A DNA stretch of 64,000 nucleotides, from contig CAVXOW010000006.1 of assembly GCA_963763485.1 (NCBI GenBank), positions 186,001 to 250,000 on the forward strand, in the 5' to 3' direction. The DNA comes from CAWCKS01 sp963763485 (GTDB taxonomy: Bacteria; Pseudomonadota; Alphaproteobacteria; Rhizobiales; Xanthobacteraceae). Both the position numbers and the translations under genes were made by a program. Of this stretch, positions 43,165 through 52,273 are shown in pieces (position 1 is the stretch's first letter; each line of letters opens with the position of its first letter). The notes under the pieces are model-generated. The model was given only the letters and a program-made list of their open reading frames with translations, had not been told where the DNA came from and did not search any database.

Positions 43165-43473
43165 ATGCCGACTGGAATTGTGAAGTGGTTTGATCTGGGG
43201 ATAGGTTACGGACTCATTCAACCAGATAGCGGTGACCGAGAGGTGCTTGTGCATATCTCAGCGGTCAGGAAGGCTGGGCTCGGTTCTCTGACTAAAGGCG
43301 CTCGGTTGAGCTACGAGTTGGTCAATCGCCTCGGAAAGCAATCTGCACACCATCTGCAGGCTTGGGCGAGCATAGGCTTCGCGGGGGACGCTCGGCTGAA
43401 TAGAACATCGCCAGCTTGCGAAGATGGGAAGTCTCAGATCGACATCAGGCCCGACGGGACCAAGCGGCTTTAG
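43165..43473 (+). CDS. Cold-shock-domain protein
   Basis: 102-residue protein with an N-terminal cold-shock domain: GIVKWFDLGIGYGLIQPDSG has the RNP1-like motif (Gly-Tyr-Gly-Leu-Ile in place of the common Gly-Phe-Gly-Phe-Ile), then EVLVHISAV (RNP2) and LTKGARLSYELV. The last 35 residues are not conserved-looking. It would bind single-stranded RNA or DNA. No Shine-Dalgarno sequence is evident before ATG 43165. The intrinsic terminator 13 bases upstream suggests that expression depends on reading through a structured leader. Confidence 0.82.
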   Translation: MPTGIVKWFDLGIGYGLIQPDSGDREVLVHISAVRKAGLGSLTKGARLSYELVNRLGKQSAHHLQAWASIGFAGDARLNRTSPACEDGKSQIDIRPDGTKRL

Positions 43474-43646
43474 GCACAAGAGCAGTGACCCGCATTGGAC
43501 GAATTGTTCCAATGCTTTCAATTCAATGGTGACGCGCTGCCGTTAGGGTGCATCGGCGCGTTCGCCTTGGCCCATCACCCCAAGCCCGGTACGTGCGCGA
43601 TGCCCCATCGCACTCCTTGCCCAAGGTTAGCTCGGGGCATCAAAAG

Positions 43647-43696
43647 GAAACCGCCGCTGGCCCTCGCAGGGGGCGCGCCAGCGGCGGTTTCGTCTT
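43647..43696 (+). terminator. Hairpin terminator downstream of the cold-shock gene
   Basis: GAAACCGCCGCTGG (43647-43660) and CCAGCGGCGGTTTC (43678-43691), then GTCTTT. It is the only recognisable item in the gene-free stretch 43474-43919. Confidence 0.6.
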
Positions 43697-43919
43697 TCTA
43701 TGCTGTCGTGTGAATGTCACTGCACGCGACAGCAGCAACGCACCAGATTCGCAGTTAAGAAAGAATTAACAAGCAAGCGGCCTGAAGCACGAGCACGCGC
43801 GGCAACGGGCGGCATTACCAGAAGCTGGGGCATTCCGGAAAGTGATAGCGAGAGGAACGGAAAAATAGCGATTCTCGCCATATGATTGGTTAGCTCAGAC
43901 CTTTGCGTGGGGCTGGCGA

Positions 43920-44510
43920 ATGACGACGACGTTCATCCCGGTTCAGTCGGTCCACTCGATCAGTCAACGATCGCTCCTGATGTACTGGGGCAAACTGGCA
44001 GCTCGTCGAAACTTCCCGCCGCTGGAGGAGTTTCGTCCCGAGCGACGACTGCATGATCCGCAACAGCTCGTATTCTGGAATATCGAAGACAGTCCTCGGG
44101 GACACGTCTTTCGCGCGCTCGCGCATGGCCACTACTTCACTGAAGCCTACGATAGAAGTTGGGCGGGAATGACGATGGAAGAGATCACGCCCGAGCCCAT
44201 GCGCAATCTGATCGTTCAAACCGCGCGAGCGTGCGCCGATAGCGGTTGCCCGTTCTATACGATCTTCAGCACATTCAACGCCGAGGGTCATCAGGTGGAT
44301 TGCGAGCGTCTGCTGCTGCCATTCGGACGCTACGGAAGTGTGACGCAGCTTGTCGGATCGCTTCAGCTTGTCAGTGCCAAGGGACAGTTCACACGCCGAT
44401 CCGCACTTGTTGACTTCGGCATGGCCGCGCAACTCACCCTTGCCGGGTTCATAAAGATTGAAGTACCCGAACGCGCCGCGCAGGTTCCAGAAAAGATCGA
44501 ACTGGAGTGA
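43920..44510 (+). CDS. PAS-domain protein (PAS_5 type)
   Basis: 196-residue soluble protein made of one PAS-like domain of the kind abundant in Bradyrhizobium/Rhodopseudomonas. The start is SQRSLLMYWGKLAARRNFPP, the middle QQLVFWNIEDSPRGHVFRAL and MTMEEITPEPMRNLIVQTAR, and the end is ERLLLPFGRYGSVTQLVGSL. There is no kinase or other output domain, so it is probably a stand-alone sensor or adaptor; the ligand is unknown. ATG 43920 is 9 bases after a G-rich CGTGGGGC stretch. The frame on the opposite strand is a shadow. The IS element begins 170 bases downstream. Confidence 0.72.
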   Translation: MTTTFIPVQSVHSISQRSLLMYWGKLAARRNFPPLEEFRPERRLHDPQQLVFWNIEDSPRGHVFRALAHGHYFTEAYDRSWAGMTMEEITPEPMRNLIVQTARACADSGCPFYTIFSTFNAEGHQVDCERLLLPFGRYGSVTQLVGSLQLVSAKGQFTRRSALVDFGMAAQLTLAGFIKIEVPERAAQVPEKIELE

Positions 44511-44682
44511 GCAGGCCCGTTGGCGGACCCCAGCCTGGGCTGTGAAGGCATTTTGGCGAACCAGATCAACTGGATCGGCCACTGCTGCGATCGATCAAAT
44601 TCCAGGATGCCGACATTTCGCTGATCGGCAACCGCTACGTTGTATGTCTCGAGGCCGCCGCCGCCAATGTCTACTTCGGGAT

Positions 44683-46271
44683 CGATTGTGTTGCAAAACT
44701 TGGTTGCGCTGACCGGCGGGCTATTTTTTGCGCCCTTGCTCCGCTGTTCCGTTGAGGATTAGCGGTACTAACGCTTGGCGGAGGCCTAAGCCGGACAGGT
44801 AACTGCGAACGGTAGGGCGCGACCGAGCAACTTGACGAGCCGCTTCAGGTTCTGCGCGGTTGCGGTGAGCAGCACCTCATCCCTGGCGCCGCTCAGGCCT
44901 CGCAGTCGAAGGCGATCGAGCCTGAGGATACGCTTCATGTGCGCAAATCGCATCTCGACCTTCTTGCGCTCGCGGCGCGACTGCTGAAAAGCTTCCGTAT
45001 CGGCCAACGCGCGGACACGGTCACGCACATCTTCGTTGAGGTCACGGGTGATTTTGCGCACGATCGCCGTCGTGCATTTCGGCTTTAGAGAACACTGCGA
45101 GCAATCGCTCTTGCTGGCCCTGTAGTAAACGATGTGGCCTTGATCGATGTTGCCGGTGCTGGTGAGTTCTGCGCCACCCGGACAGATGTAGATGTTACGC
45201 TCCCGATCGAAGACGAAGTCAGCCCGGCTGAAAGTGCCATCTTGGCGCGCCGACTTGTCCCACACCGGTACGTGAGGTGTGATGTTGCGATCCACCAGCC
45301 ATTTGAGCAGCCTGACCGCACCATAAGCCGTATCGCCCGCGAGCCTCAGGGGCCGCAGATCGAAGCGGCGCGCAACACGCTCCACCATGGTCTGGGTGAC
45401 GGCAATCTCCACGGCTCGGTTCGCACGAGTGCCCACGGCATCGAGGATGATCCCGGCCTTGTTGTCGATCAGGTAGTTGGCGTCGTAGGCAAAGAACGGG
45501 TCGACGCCCGGCCTGGCAACCCACGTTGCCTGCGGATCGGTGAGCGAGACTTCTTTGGGAGGCTTGCGTCGACGGCCACCTTCGCCTGAGCCGCCACCGT
45601 CTTCATCATGATCTTCATCGCCACGGGCGGCATCGAGGGATGCGAGGTACTCGCGAACCGCATGGGATGCCTGCTCTGCCTTCGGCCATGCAATCGGCTG
45701 GTCGCCGGGGACTCGCTTCTTCTTATCTACATCCGCCTTGATCAAGCTCGCATCGATCGAGAACGCTTCGCCTCCAACGAGCCCGGCGGCAATACACCTT
45801 GCCACGACTTCCTCGAAAACTCGCCGCAAGGCATCGCTCTCTCGGAAGCGTTCGGATCGCGCACGGCAGAACACAGAATGATCGGGGATCCGGTCCTCAA
45901 TGCCGAGCTTGCAAAATCACCTGTGGGCCAGGTTGACCTGGACTTCAGCGCAAAGCCGGCGCTCCGAGCGCAGTGCAAACACGTAGCCCACAATCAGCAT
46001 CCGGATCATCAGCACCGGATCAATCGAAGGCCGACCCGTGTGTGAGTAATAAGGCGCCAACTCTCGGTGCACCCAGCTCAGGTCAAGCAAACTGTCGATC
46101 TGCCGCACCAGATGATCGGGTGGAACGACCGCGTCGAGATCAAACGCATAAAAGAATTGGCCCTGACTGTTCCCACGCCGACCCATCATGCGCCGCTCCC
46201 GCCGATGCTCTTTGCAACCGACGGAATGACGGTTCGCGAGTGGCCTCAATCAGTGTTTTGCAACACAATCG
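44683..46271 (-). mobile_element. IS1182-like insertion sequence
   Basis: Bounded by a perfect 17-bp inverted repeat, CGATTGTGTTGCAAAAC, at 44683-44699 and (inverted) 46255-46271; length 1589 bp. The trinucleotide GAT lies outside both ends (44680-44682 and 46272-46274) and may be a target duplication. It contains one transposase gene, now broken by a stop codon, so the copy cannot move on its own. Confidence 0.82.
44786..46189 (-). pseudogene. IS1182-type transposase with an in-frame TGA
   Basis: One reading frame of about 467 codons. The N-terminal part (GRRGNSQGQFFYAFDLDAVV; LAPYYSHTGRPSIDPVLMIR, the DUF772 domain) and the DDE part (EAFSIDASLIKADVDKKKR; LAGDTAYGAVRLLKWLVDRN; KKVEMRFAHMKRILRLDRLR) are in the same frame. 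They are separated only by TGA at 45917-45919, where relatives have Trp (NLAHR, stop, FCKLGIEDRIPDHSVF). ATG 46189 follows GGGAG. Since Trp, not Cys, is expected there, this is a plain nonsense mutation, not a selenocysteine codon. Confidence 0.85.
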
Positions 46272-46549
46272 GATCACTAGCTGACGCAAAGTGCCTTCCA
46301 GTTTGTGGTCCGCTTCAGCATCCAAGTCGGACATAGCTGTACGATCCGTCACCGCCATGGGTCGCGCCTCCGGTTGTTCCGCCATTTCGGCGACGGCGGC
46401 GCGTCGTTCGGGTTGCCAATCGGCGGCTCGGGCTTACCGTGCAGCGCATGCATGATCGCGATCCGCGCCAACAGCTTTTACGGTCCATGACCTGATGCAT
46501 TCTGACCTACGCGGGCCGAGAGGCGCTGGCGTGAGACAAGGAGGACGCC

Positions 46550-46573
46550 ATGAGCAAGGCCTGCCGACGCTGA
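46550..46573 (+). CDS. Seven-codon leader frame before the HTH gene
   Basis: ATG 46550 follows a strong AAGGAGGAC site and codes MSKACRRC-like seven residues before TGA, which overlaps the next ATG (TGATG at 46571-46575). This would couple translation of the HTH gene to the leader. A lost base fusing the two frames is the alternative. Confidence 0.35.
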   Translation: MSKACRR

Positions 46574-46872
46574 TGTCGATCAAGAAGGTGATCTACGAGA
46601 CCGGCCTGTCGCGGAACACGGTGAAGAAGGCCCTCAAGACGCCGGAGCTGCCGTCGAAGAAGTACGGCCGGCGCCGGCTGATCAGACGTGAGGACTTCGA
46701 ACACTGGACCTCGCCGCCGACCGCGCCCAACGCGCAGCCTATGAGCGTGTTCACGCTCGAATCAGTGCGCCGGCCTGAAGCACCCGTTCACCTCGCCAAT
46801 CGCGTGTACGAAGGGATCGAACCCGATAGTGCCGACGTCGCCGATGTCAGTAACTCTGACATAACTTATTGA
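46573..46872 (+). CDS. Helix-turn-helix DNA-binding protein
   Basis: 99-residue protein with an excisionase/AlpA-like HTH at its N-terminus: MSIKKVIYETGLSRNTVKKA then SKKYGRRRLIRREDFEHWTS (wing). The C-terminal half is acidic and without a known domain. It stands just upstream of the second, broken integrase and may have belonged to the same element. The start at 46573 lacks its own good Shine-Dalgarno and overlaps the stop of a short leader frame. Between the IS end and here (46272-46549) I see nothing else. Confidence 0.6.
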   Translation: MSIKKVIYETGLSRNTVKKALKTPELPSKKYGRRRLIRREDFEHWTSPPTAPNAQPMSVFTLESVRRPEAPVHLANRVYEGIEPDSADVADVSNSDITY

Positions 46873-46969
46873 AAAACAACGAAATCGCATCTTTCGCAAA
46901 AAGACCCCCAAAAACATTTAATCGACGTTGACAGGGACCTTGCAACTCTGATTAAAGTGCGCGAACGTA

Positions 46970-46999
46970 AACGCTCCCGCTTTTGACGGCGGGAGCGTT
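46970..46999. terminator. Hairpin downstream of the HTH gene
   Basis: AACGCTCCCGC / GCGGGAGCGTT, perfect 11-bp arms with an 8-base loop; no T run worth the name on either strand, so its use as a terminator is uncertain. Confidence 0.45.
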
Positions 47000-47138
47000 A
47001 CAGACCGAACTTCGGCGATGTGGCATCCGGTCACGTCGTAGACGGAGCCGGGGTCAGCACCTGCTAAAAATCGGCGCTGGGATGTGCCCTCTTAGCTTGG
47101 TTGCTGGCCCCGGTCAACATGTTGTTGGCTATAGATAA

Positions 47139-48306
47139 ATGGGCGATGACGCCGGGCAAGCCGGCCTGAATTTCGAAGATATTATCAAAGAGCGAGAGAA
47201 ACGGCTCGCTGAGCAAGCGGCCGCGATTGAGCGCGAGCGCGCCGAATTAGCTGAGTTCAAGAGGCTGGCGGCAAAGTTCGCGGGTGACCGTGGAGCGCTG
47301 CCCAATACGTCCGAGACTCCCCCCGCAAAACAAGAAATTCCGCCGCTCCCGCCCTTTCCCGAAGCGCCGAACCTGGCCGCGCCAGCGTTGACAGGCATTC
47401 CTCAATACGATGGGACGCTGGCTGGCCTCGCCCAGCTCTATCGCTCACATCCGAAATCGGCCTATCAGGAACTCCGTTGGCGGTCGAAAACGAGCTACGA
47501 CGGCGCGATAGATCGCATCATTAGCGACGCCGGAACAACTCGACTTTCAAATCTAGACGCAGCGGGTCTCAAGAGGATGTACGAGGCATGGTGTGCTGGT
47601 GGCAAAATCGCCATGGCGCACACGTTGGTTACTAAGCTGCGAGCGCTCTTTACGTTTGGAACGACGGTCCTCAACGATAGCGAGTGCACGCGCTTGAGCA
47701 TCAACATGAACAAGATGCGCTTCCAGCATCCAAAGCCGCGCGTCGAGCGTCTGACGGAACAGCAAGCAAACCTCATTTGCGACACGGCACACCAAATGCT
47801 GCGACCGTCAATCGCGCTCGCTCAAGCGTTTCAATTCGATTGCCCGCTTTCGCAAAAAGACGTCATCGGGGAGTGGATACCGATAAACGAAGAAGGCCAC
47901 TCAGACGTCATCGACGTCGATAAAGGTATCAAGTGGATGAGCGGCCTTCGCTGGGAAGAGATCGATGAGAAACTCGTTCTTCGCCACATCTCAAGCGCTC
48001 GACAACAGCCCTTAACGATCGAATTGACGCGTGCACCAATGGTGATGCGAGAGTTTAATCGGCTTGGTAAGAGACCAAATAGCGGACCAGTTATCGTTTC
48101 GGAATGGAGTTCGAAAGCCTTGGCACCCCTCGGAATTCAGACGCTGGTGGCGTCAGGTTTCGGACGTTGCTGGTGTGCCCAAAGAAATAAAGAACATGGA
48201 TAGCCGGGCTCGCAAATCTTACGTGAACCCCGCCGTTTCAGATCAGGGTGATCAATCCCTCCCGTGGGCTTCGAACATTCCCGATGCATGGAGAAAGCCG
48301 AATTGA
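47139..48306 (+). pseudogene. Second phage-type integrase, frameshifted and lacking its C-terminus
   Basis: The frame from ATG 47139 has a charged coiled N-terminus (KEREKRLAEQAAAIERERAE), a core-binding region (LAGLAQLYRSHPKSAYQELR; TRLSNLDAAGLKRMYEAWCA) and part of a catalytic domain (LRWEEIDEKLVLRHISSA). At AAA 48114-48116 an extra base shifts the frame. Removing it gives PWHPSEFRRWWRQVSDVAGV and KNMDSRA, after which similarity to relatives (the HxLRxT/Tyr end) is lost. The first catalytic Arg seems present, but the nucleophile Tyr is not. A dead recombinase from a second element. Confidence 0.7.
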
Positions 48307-48404
48307 GGGCGCATTGAGCCTCAGTCGAACAAGCCACCAACTCGGTCCAGCCCTGAATCTGCCCCCGGCTTAAAACCGCGCAGCGATAATTAGAGTCTCA
48401 TCAA

Positions 48405-48570
48405 TCACTTATCGATATAGTGCGGCTGGCATCCGGCTTTCCCTGCGCCCTCTGATTTCAGAGGCGCAAACCAAGAGCAAAGCTCGGGCAAAACCTGCCG
48501 CGAGAATGATGATTGCTGTTTTGAAATCGGAACCTCTCGCTTCGCAGATGCGACCGGCGACCTCGCGCCA
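48405..48570 (-). repeat. Interspersed Bradyrhizobium-like intergenic repeat (copy 2)
   Basis: No gene lies between 48307 and 48697. On the minus strand GCAGGGAAAGCCGGATGCC (about 48,447 down to 48,429) shares 17 bases with the copy at about 4,044. A hairpin CGCCTCTG / CAGAGGGCG flanks it. The family is recalled, not searched; ends are approximate. Confidence 0.5.
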
Positions 48571-48697
48571 AACAACGGTCGCGCGGGCATGGCATACTGC
48601 CCCCGCACCAGACGCCAAACCCCTTCAAATCGGGACAAACCCCTTTCCAGGTCAGCCGCTTAGCAGGGACCGCTGGTCACCGCCCTTGATCGCGATT

Positions 48698-49939
48698 TCA
48701 TCCCGCCGCCACACTGGCTGTCTGAGCATCGCGCTTGATCACGCCGGCGCCTTCGAGTTTCGCGAGTTCGTCCTTGCCGACGCCGATTTCGGCCAGCACG
48801 TCAAACGTATCTGCGTTGAGTCCCGGGGCCGACTTGATTTCCGCGCTCTCGTCGGGGAAACGGAACGATTTTCCGGGCACGGTAATTGGTTTCGGATTGT
48901 TCGGCAGCTTCACCTTGGCGAGCACACGCGGGTCCGGCTTCGCGCCCTCCTCTTCAAAAATGCGCTCGACCGTCCGCACCACGCCGCTCGGAATGCCGAG
49001 GCCCTGGAAGATGGTGACGGCCTCCTGCGCGGTGCGCTGCGAGGCCCATGCGTCGACCGTCGCGTCGATTGTCTTGCGCAGCTCGGGATCCGCAACGTAA
49101 CCCGGGCGGCGTCCGACGCTCGGATCGGCCCATTCGGGATGACCCATCAGCTTGCACAGGTCCATCCACATCTTCGGCGTCGCGGGTGCCACCGTGAAGT
49201 AGGCATCCTTTGCCTTGAACGACCCGCCGAACCGATCGAACGGCCGCTGGCCATAGCGGCGTGCAATTTCGCCGTTGACCTCATAATCGGGGATGAGCGT
49301 GCTCATCATCGACGACAGCACCTCAAGCATTGCAATTTCGATGAACTGCCCCTTCCCAGTGCGTCCACGCTCGACCAGCGCGCACAGCGCGGCATTCGCC
49401 GCGTGCACTGCTGTGCCGTGATCGCCGACCAGCACCTGGCAATTGAGCGGCGGCCCGTCCGGGTGACCGTTGAGATTCCACACGCCGCTCATCGCCTGGA
49501 TGATGCCGTCGAAGGCGACGTACTTTTTCTTGTCGCTCCAGCTGCCGAAGCCGGTGATGTGAACGAGAATGGCGCGCGGGTTGATTTGTTGCAGCCGTTC
49601 GAAGCCGAACCCCAGCCGGTCAGGAACACCGGCCGCGTAGTTGGTGATGATCACGTCGGCCCACTTCAACAGCGGATCAAGTGCCTGCTTGGCATCCTTG
49701 TGGCCGAGATCGAGCGCGACCGCGCGCTTGCCGCGATTGTGGCAGGCGAAGAACAGGCTGTTGCCGAACTGGTCGACCTGAGCAGCGTTGCGCGCGTGCT
49801 CGCCGGTCAGCGGCTCGACCTTGATGACGTCGGCGCCGTGATCGCACAGGATCATCGCGGCGTGGGGACCGGCAATGAAATGGGCAATTTCGAGCACATG
49901 GATGCCGTCGAGCGGCCCTTTTGTTTTTGCTGCGGACAT
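48698..49939 (-). CDS. Class III CoA-transferase (CaiB/BaiF family)
   Basis: Moves a CoA group between carboxylic acids. 413 residues: LDGIHVLEIAHFIAGPHAAM at the N-terminus, ILCDHGADVIKVEPLTGEHA, the catalytic-Asp region QVLVGDHGTAVHAANAALCA, then RGRTGKGQFIEIAMLEVLSS, and the family's C-terminal EWADPSVGRRPGYVADPELR. ATG 49939 is chosen, with GAGGAACG upstream; the longer frame to 50188 overlaps the divergent gene. The partner acids are unknown; neighbours (nitronate monooxygenase, MDR reductase) suggest an organic-acid or nitro-compound pathway. The 321 bases to the next gene hold both promoters. Confidence 0.92.
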   Translation of the reverse strand: MSAAKTKGPLDGIHVLEIAHFIAGPHAAMILCDHGADVIKVEPLTGEHARNAAQVDQFGNSLFFACHNRGKRAVALDLGHKDAKQALDPLLKWADVIITNYAAGVPDRLGFGFERLQQINPRAILVHITGFGSWSDKKKYVAFDGIIQAMSGVWNLNGHPDGPPLNCQVLVGDHGTAVHAANAALCALVERGRTGKGQFIEIAMLEVLSSMMSTLIPDYEVNGEIARRYGQRPFDRFGGSFKAKDAYFTVAPATPKMWMDLCKLMGHPEWADPSVGRRPGYVADPELRKTIDATVDAWASQRTAQEAVTIFQGLGIPSGVVRTVERIFEEEGAKPDPRVLAKVKLPNNPKPITVPGKSFRFPDESAEIKSAPGLNADTFDVLAEIGVGKDELAKLEGAGVIKRDAQTASVAAG

Positions 49940-50260
49940 GGGTCGTTCCTCGGTGCGATTGTTACGGTTGTGATTGTCAGTGCCGCGAACCGGCCCAAGA
50001 AGACGCCGACCAGCCGGAGTGCGATCCCACCTATTTCTAGGGTAACAGGATGGAGCGAGACAAGCGCCGTTCGTGGTCCTGCAGTTGTTCGCGCCACGCA
50101 GACCGCAATGCGAAGGCGCGTTTGAGCATGGGCCATAGGCGTGGGATGCCGGGCTGGGGCGGTGGACAATACCGCGCCCGGACGGCAATCTGAGCCCTCA
50201 AGTCAAAACCAACAACGCGCCGCGCGCGCTTTCAATTCAAGGAAACGCAGGGGATTTCTC

Positions 50261-51256
50261 ATGCTGAAGACCAGGTTCACCGAGTTAGTGGGCATCGAGC
50301 ACCCGATCGTGCAGGGCGGCATGCAATGGGTCGGCCGCGCGGAGCTCGCAGCGGCGGTGTCGGAGGCCGGCGGCCTCGGCATCATCACGGCGCTGACCCA
50401 GCCGACGCCCGACGATCTGCGCAAGGAGATCGCGCGGGCGCGGACGCTGACCAAGAAACCAATCGCGGTGAACCTGACGATCCTGCCGACGATCAAGCCG
50501 CCGCCCTATGCCGAATACCGGCAAGCGATCATCGACAGCGGCATCAAGGTCGTCGAGACCGCGGGCAACAAGCCGCAGGAACATGTCGACGAATTCAAGA
50601 AGCACGGCATCAAGGTCATCCACAAATGCACCAGCGTTCGTCACGCCCTGTCTGCGGAGCGGATGGGTGTCGATGCGATCTCGATCGACGGCTTTGAGTG
50701 CGCCGGCCATCCCGGCGAAGACGACGTGCCGAACCTGATCCTGATCCCGGCCGCCGCCGACAAGGTGAAGATCCCGATGATCGCCTCGGGCGGCTTCGGC
50801 GACGGTCGTGGCCTCGCGGCCGCGCTCTGCCTCGGCGCCGAAGGCATCAACATGGGCACCCGCTTCATGGCAACCAGGGAAAGCCCGATCCACCAGATCG
50901 TCAAAGAGCAGATCGTCGCCAATGACGAGCGTTCGACCGAATTGATCTTCCGCACCATGCGCAACACCTCGCGCGTCGCGAAAAACCCGATCTCGACGCA
51001 GGTCGTCGCAATGGAGAAGGAAGGCGCCAAGTTCGAGGACGTTCGCGATCTCGTCGCCGGCGCCCGCGGCAAGCAGGTCTATGCCACCGGCGACTGGAAG
51101 GACGGCATCTGGTCGGCCGGCCTTGTGCAAGGCCTGATCCATGACATTCCGACCTGCGCCGAATTGATCACCCGCATCGTGCGCGACGCCGAGGACATCA
51201 TCCTCAAGCGCGTTGGCGGCATGATCGTCGGGCAACGCCGCGGCGCCGCTGCGTAA
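50261..51256 (+). CDS. Nitronate monooxygenase family flavoprotein
   Basis: FMN-dependent enzyme that oxidises alkyl nitronates, or an enoyl-reductase relative of the same TIM-barrel family. 331 residues: FTELVGIEHPIVQGGMQWVG, AELAAAVSEAGGLGIITALT, KPIAVNLTILPT, the catalytic-His region GFECAGHPGEDDVPNL, and the phosphate-binding PMIASGGFGDGRGLAAALCL with GTRFMATRESPIH. ATG 50261 follows CAGGGG. It is 35 bases before the MDR gene on the same strand and divergent from the CoA transferase. Confidence 0.92.
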   Translation: MLKTRFTELVGIEHPIVQGGMQWVGRAELAAAVSEAGGLGIITALTQPTPDDLRKEIARARTLTKKPIAVNLTILPTIKPPPYAEYRQAIIDSGIKVVETAGNKPQEHVDEFKKHGIKVIHKCTSVRHALSAERMGVDAISIDGFECAGHPGEDDVPNLILIPAAADKVKIPMIASGGFGDGRGLAAALCLGAEGINMGTRFMATRESPIHQIVKEQIVANDERSTELIFRTMRNTSRVAKNPISTQVVAMEKEGAKFEDVRDLVAGARGKQVYATGDWKDGIWSAGLVQGLIHDIPTCAELITRIVRDAEDIILKRVGGMIVGQRRGAAA

Positions 51257-51291
51257 GGCGTTCGCGTTCTGCCAAGGGAGCATCGGGCTTC

Positions 51292-52263
51292 ATGAAAGCC
51301 TATGTGGTCGGGGCCGATGGCCCCGCAATCACTGACGTCGCGCAGCCCAAGCCCGGCAACGGGCAGGTGCTGGTTCGCGTCAAGGCTGCCGCGCTCAACC
51401 GTGCCGATCTCGGCATGGCCCGTGGCCGCGCGCATGGCGCGCGCGGCGGCGCCGGCACGGTGCTGGGCTCCGAATGTGCCGGCGAGGTCGTGGAGGCCGG
51501 GCCTGACGCAAGTTCGCTGAAAGTCGGCGATCGTGTGATGTGCTCGACAACAGGCGCATTCGCCGAATACGCCCTCACCGATCACGTCCGCGCCTACAAG
51601 ATCCCCGACGGCTTCGACTTCGCGCGTGCGACCACGCTGCCGACGTCGCTGTCCACCATGCACAATGCAGTCGTCACCGAAGGCGCGCTGAAGCCGGGCC
51701 AGAGCGTGATGATCCAGGGCGCAAGCTCGGGCGTTGGCCTTATGGCGATGCAGATCGCCAAGCTGAAGGGCGCGAGCCTTGTGATCGGCGCCTCGACCGA
51801 CGCCGGACGTCGCGCGCGCCTGAAGGAATTTGGCGCCGATCTCGCCGTTGATCCAAACGCTGCCGATTGGGTCGATCAAATTCTGGCCGCAACCAACGGC
51901 CAGGGCGTCGATCTGATCGTCGATCAGGTCTCGGGCAAATACGTCAATGATCTAATGCGAGCGACCAGGCTCGAGGGCCGCATCGTCAATGTCGGCCGGC
52001 TCGGTGGCGAGCGCGCCGAGTTCAATTTTGACCTGCACGCGCTGCGCCGCATCAAATACATCGGCGTGACCTTCCGCACCCGTAACGTCGAGGAAATCCG
52101 AGCGATTTCCGAGAAGGTCCGTGCCGATTTGTGGCCGGCGGTCGTTTCCGGAAAGCTTGCGTTGCCGATCGACAAGGCGTTTCCGTTCGCGCAGGTCGCG
52201 GACGCCTTCGCACACATGGCCGCGAACAAGCACCTCGGCAAGATTGTCCTGACGTTCGGCTGA
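51292..52263 (+). CDS. Zinc-independent MDR oxidoreductase (quinone reductase type)
   Basis: 323-residue NADPH-dependent reductase of the medium-chain superfamily: MKAYVVGADGPAITDVAQPK, LVRVKAAALNRADLGMARGR, VLGSECAGEVVEAGPDASSL, and the nucleotide-binding MIQGASSGVGLMAMQIAKLK. The structural zinc cysteines are missing, as in quinone oxidoreductases. The start ATG 51292 is 35 bases after the nitronate monooxygenase stop, so the two probably form one transcript. Substrate not inferable. Confidence 0.9.
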   Translation: MKAYVVGADGPAITDVAQPKPGNGQVLVRVKAAALNRADLGMARGRAHGARGGAGTVLGSECAGEVVEAGPDASSLKVGDRVMCSTTGAFAEYALTDHVRAYKIPDGFDFARATTLPTSLSTMHNAVVTEGALKPGQSVMIQGASSGVGLMAMQIAKLKGASLVIGASTDAGRRARLKEFGADLAVDPNAADWVDQILAATNGQGVDLIVDQVSGKYVNDLMRATRLEGRIVNVGRLGGERAEFNFDLHALRRIKYIGVTFRTRNVEEIRAISEKVRADLWPAVVSGKLALPIDKAFPFAQVADAFAHMAANKHLGKIVLTFG

Positions 52264-52273
52264 TACTTCGCGG

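Noticed and set aside
43890..44582. 230-codon minus-strand frame opposite the PAS protein
   Set aside because: No similarity to anything I know and no ribosome-binding site, while the plus-strand product has PAS_5 features.
45917..45919. Possible second selenocysteine codon in the transposase
   Set aside because: Relatives have Trp at this place, not Cys, and transposases are not selenoproteins; a nonsense mutation is the simple reading.
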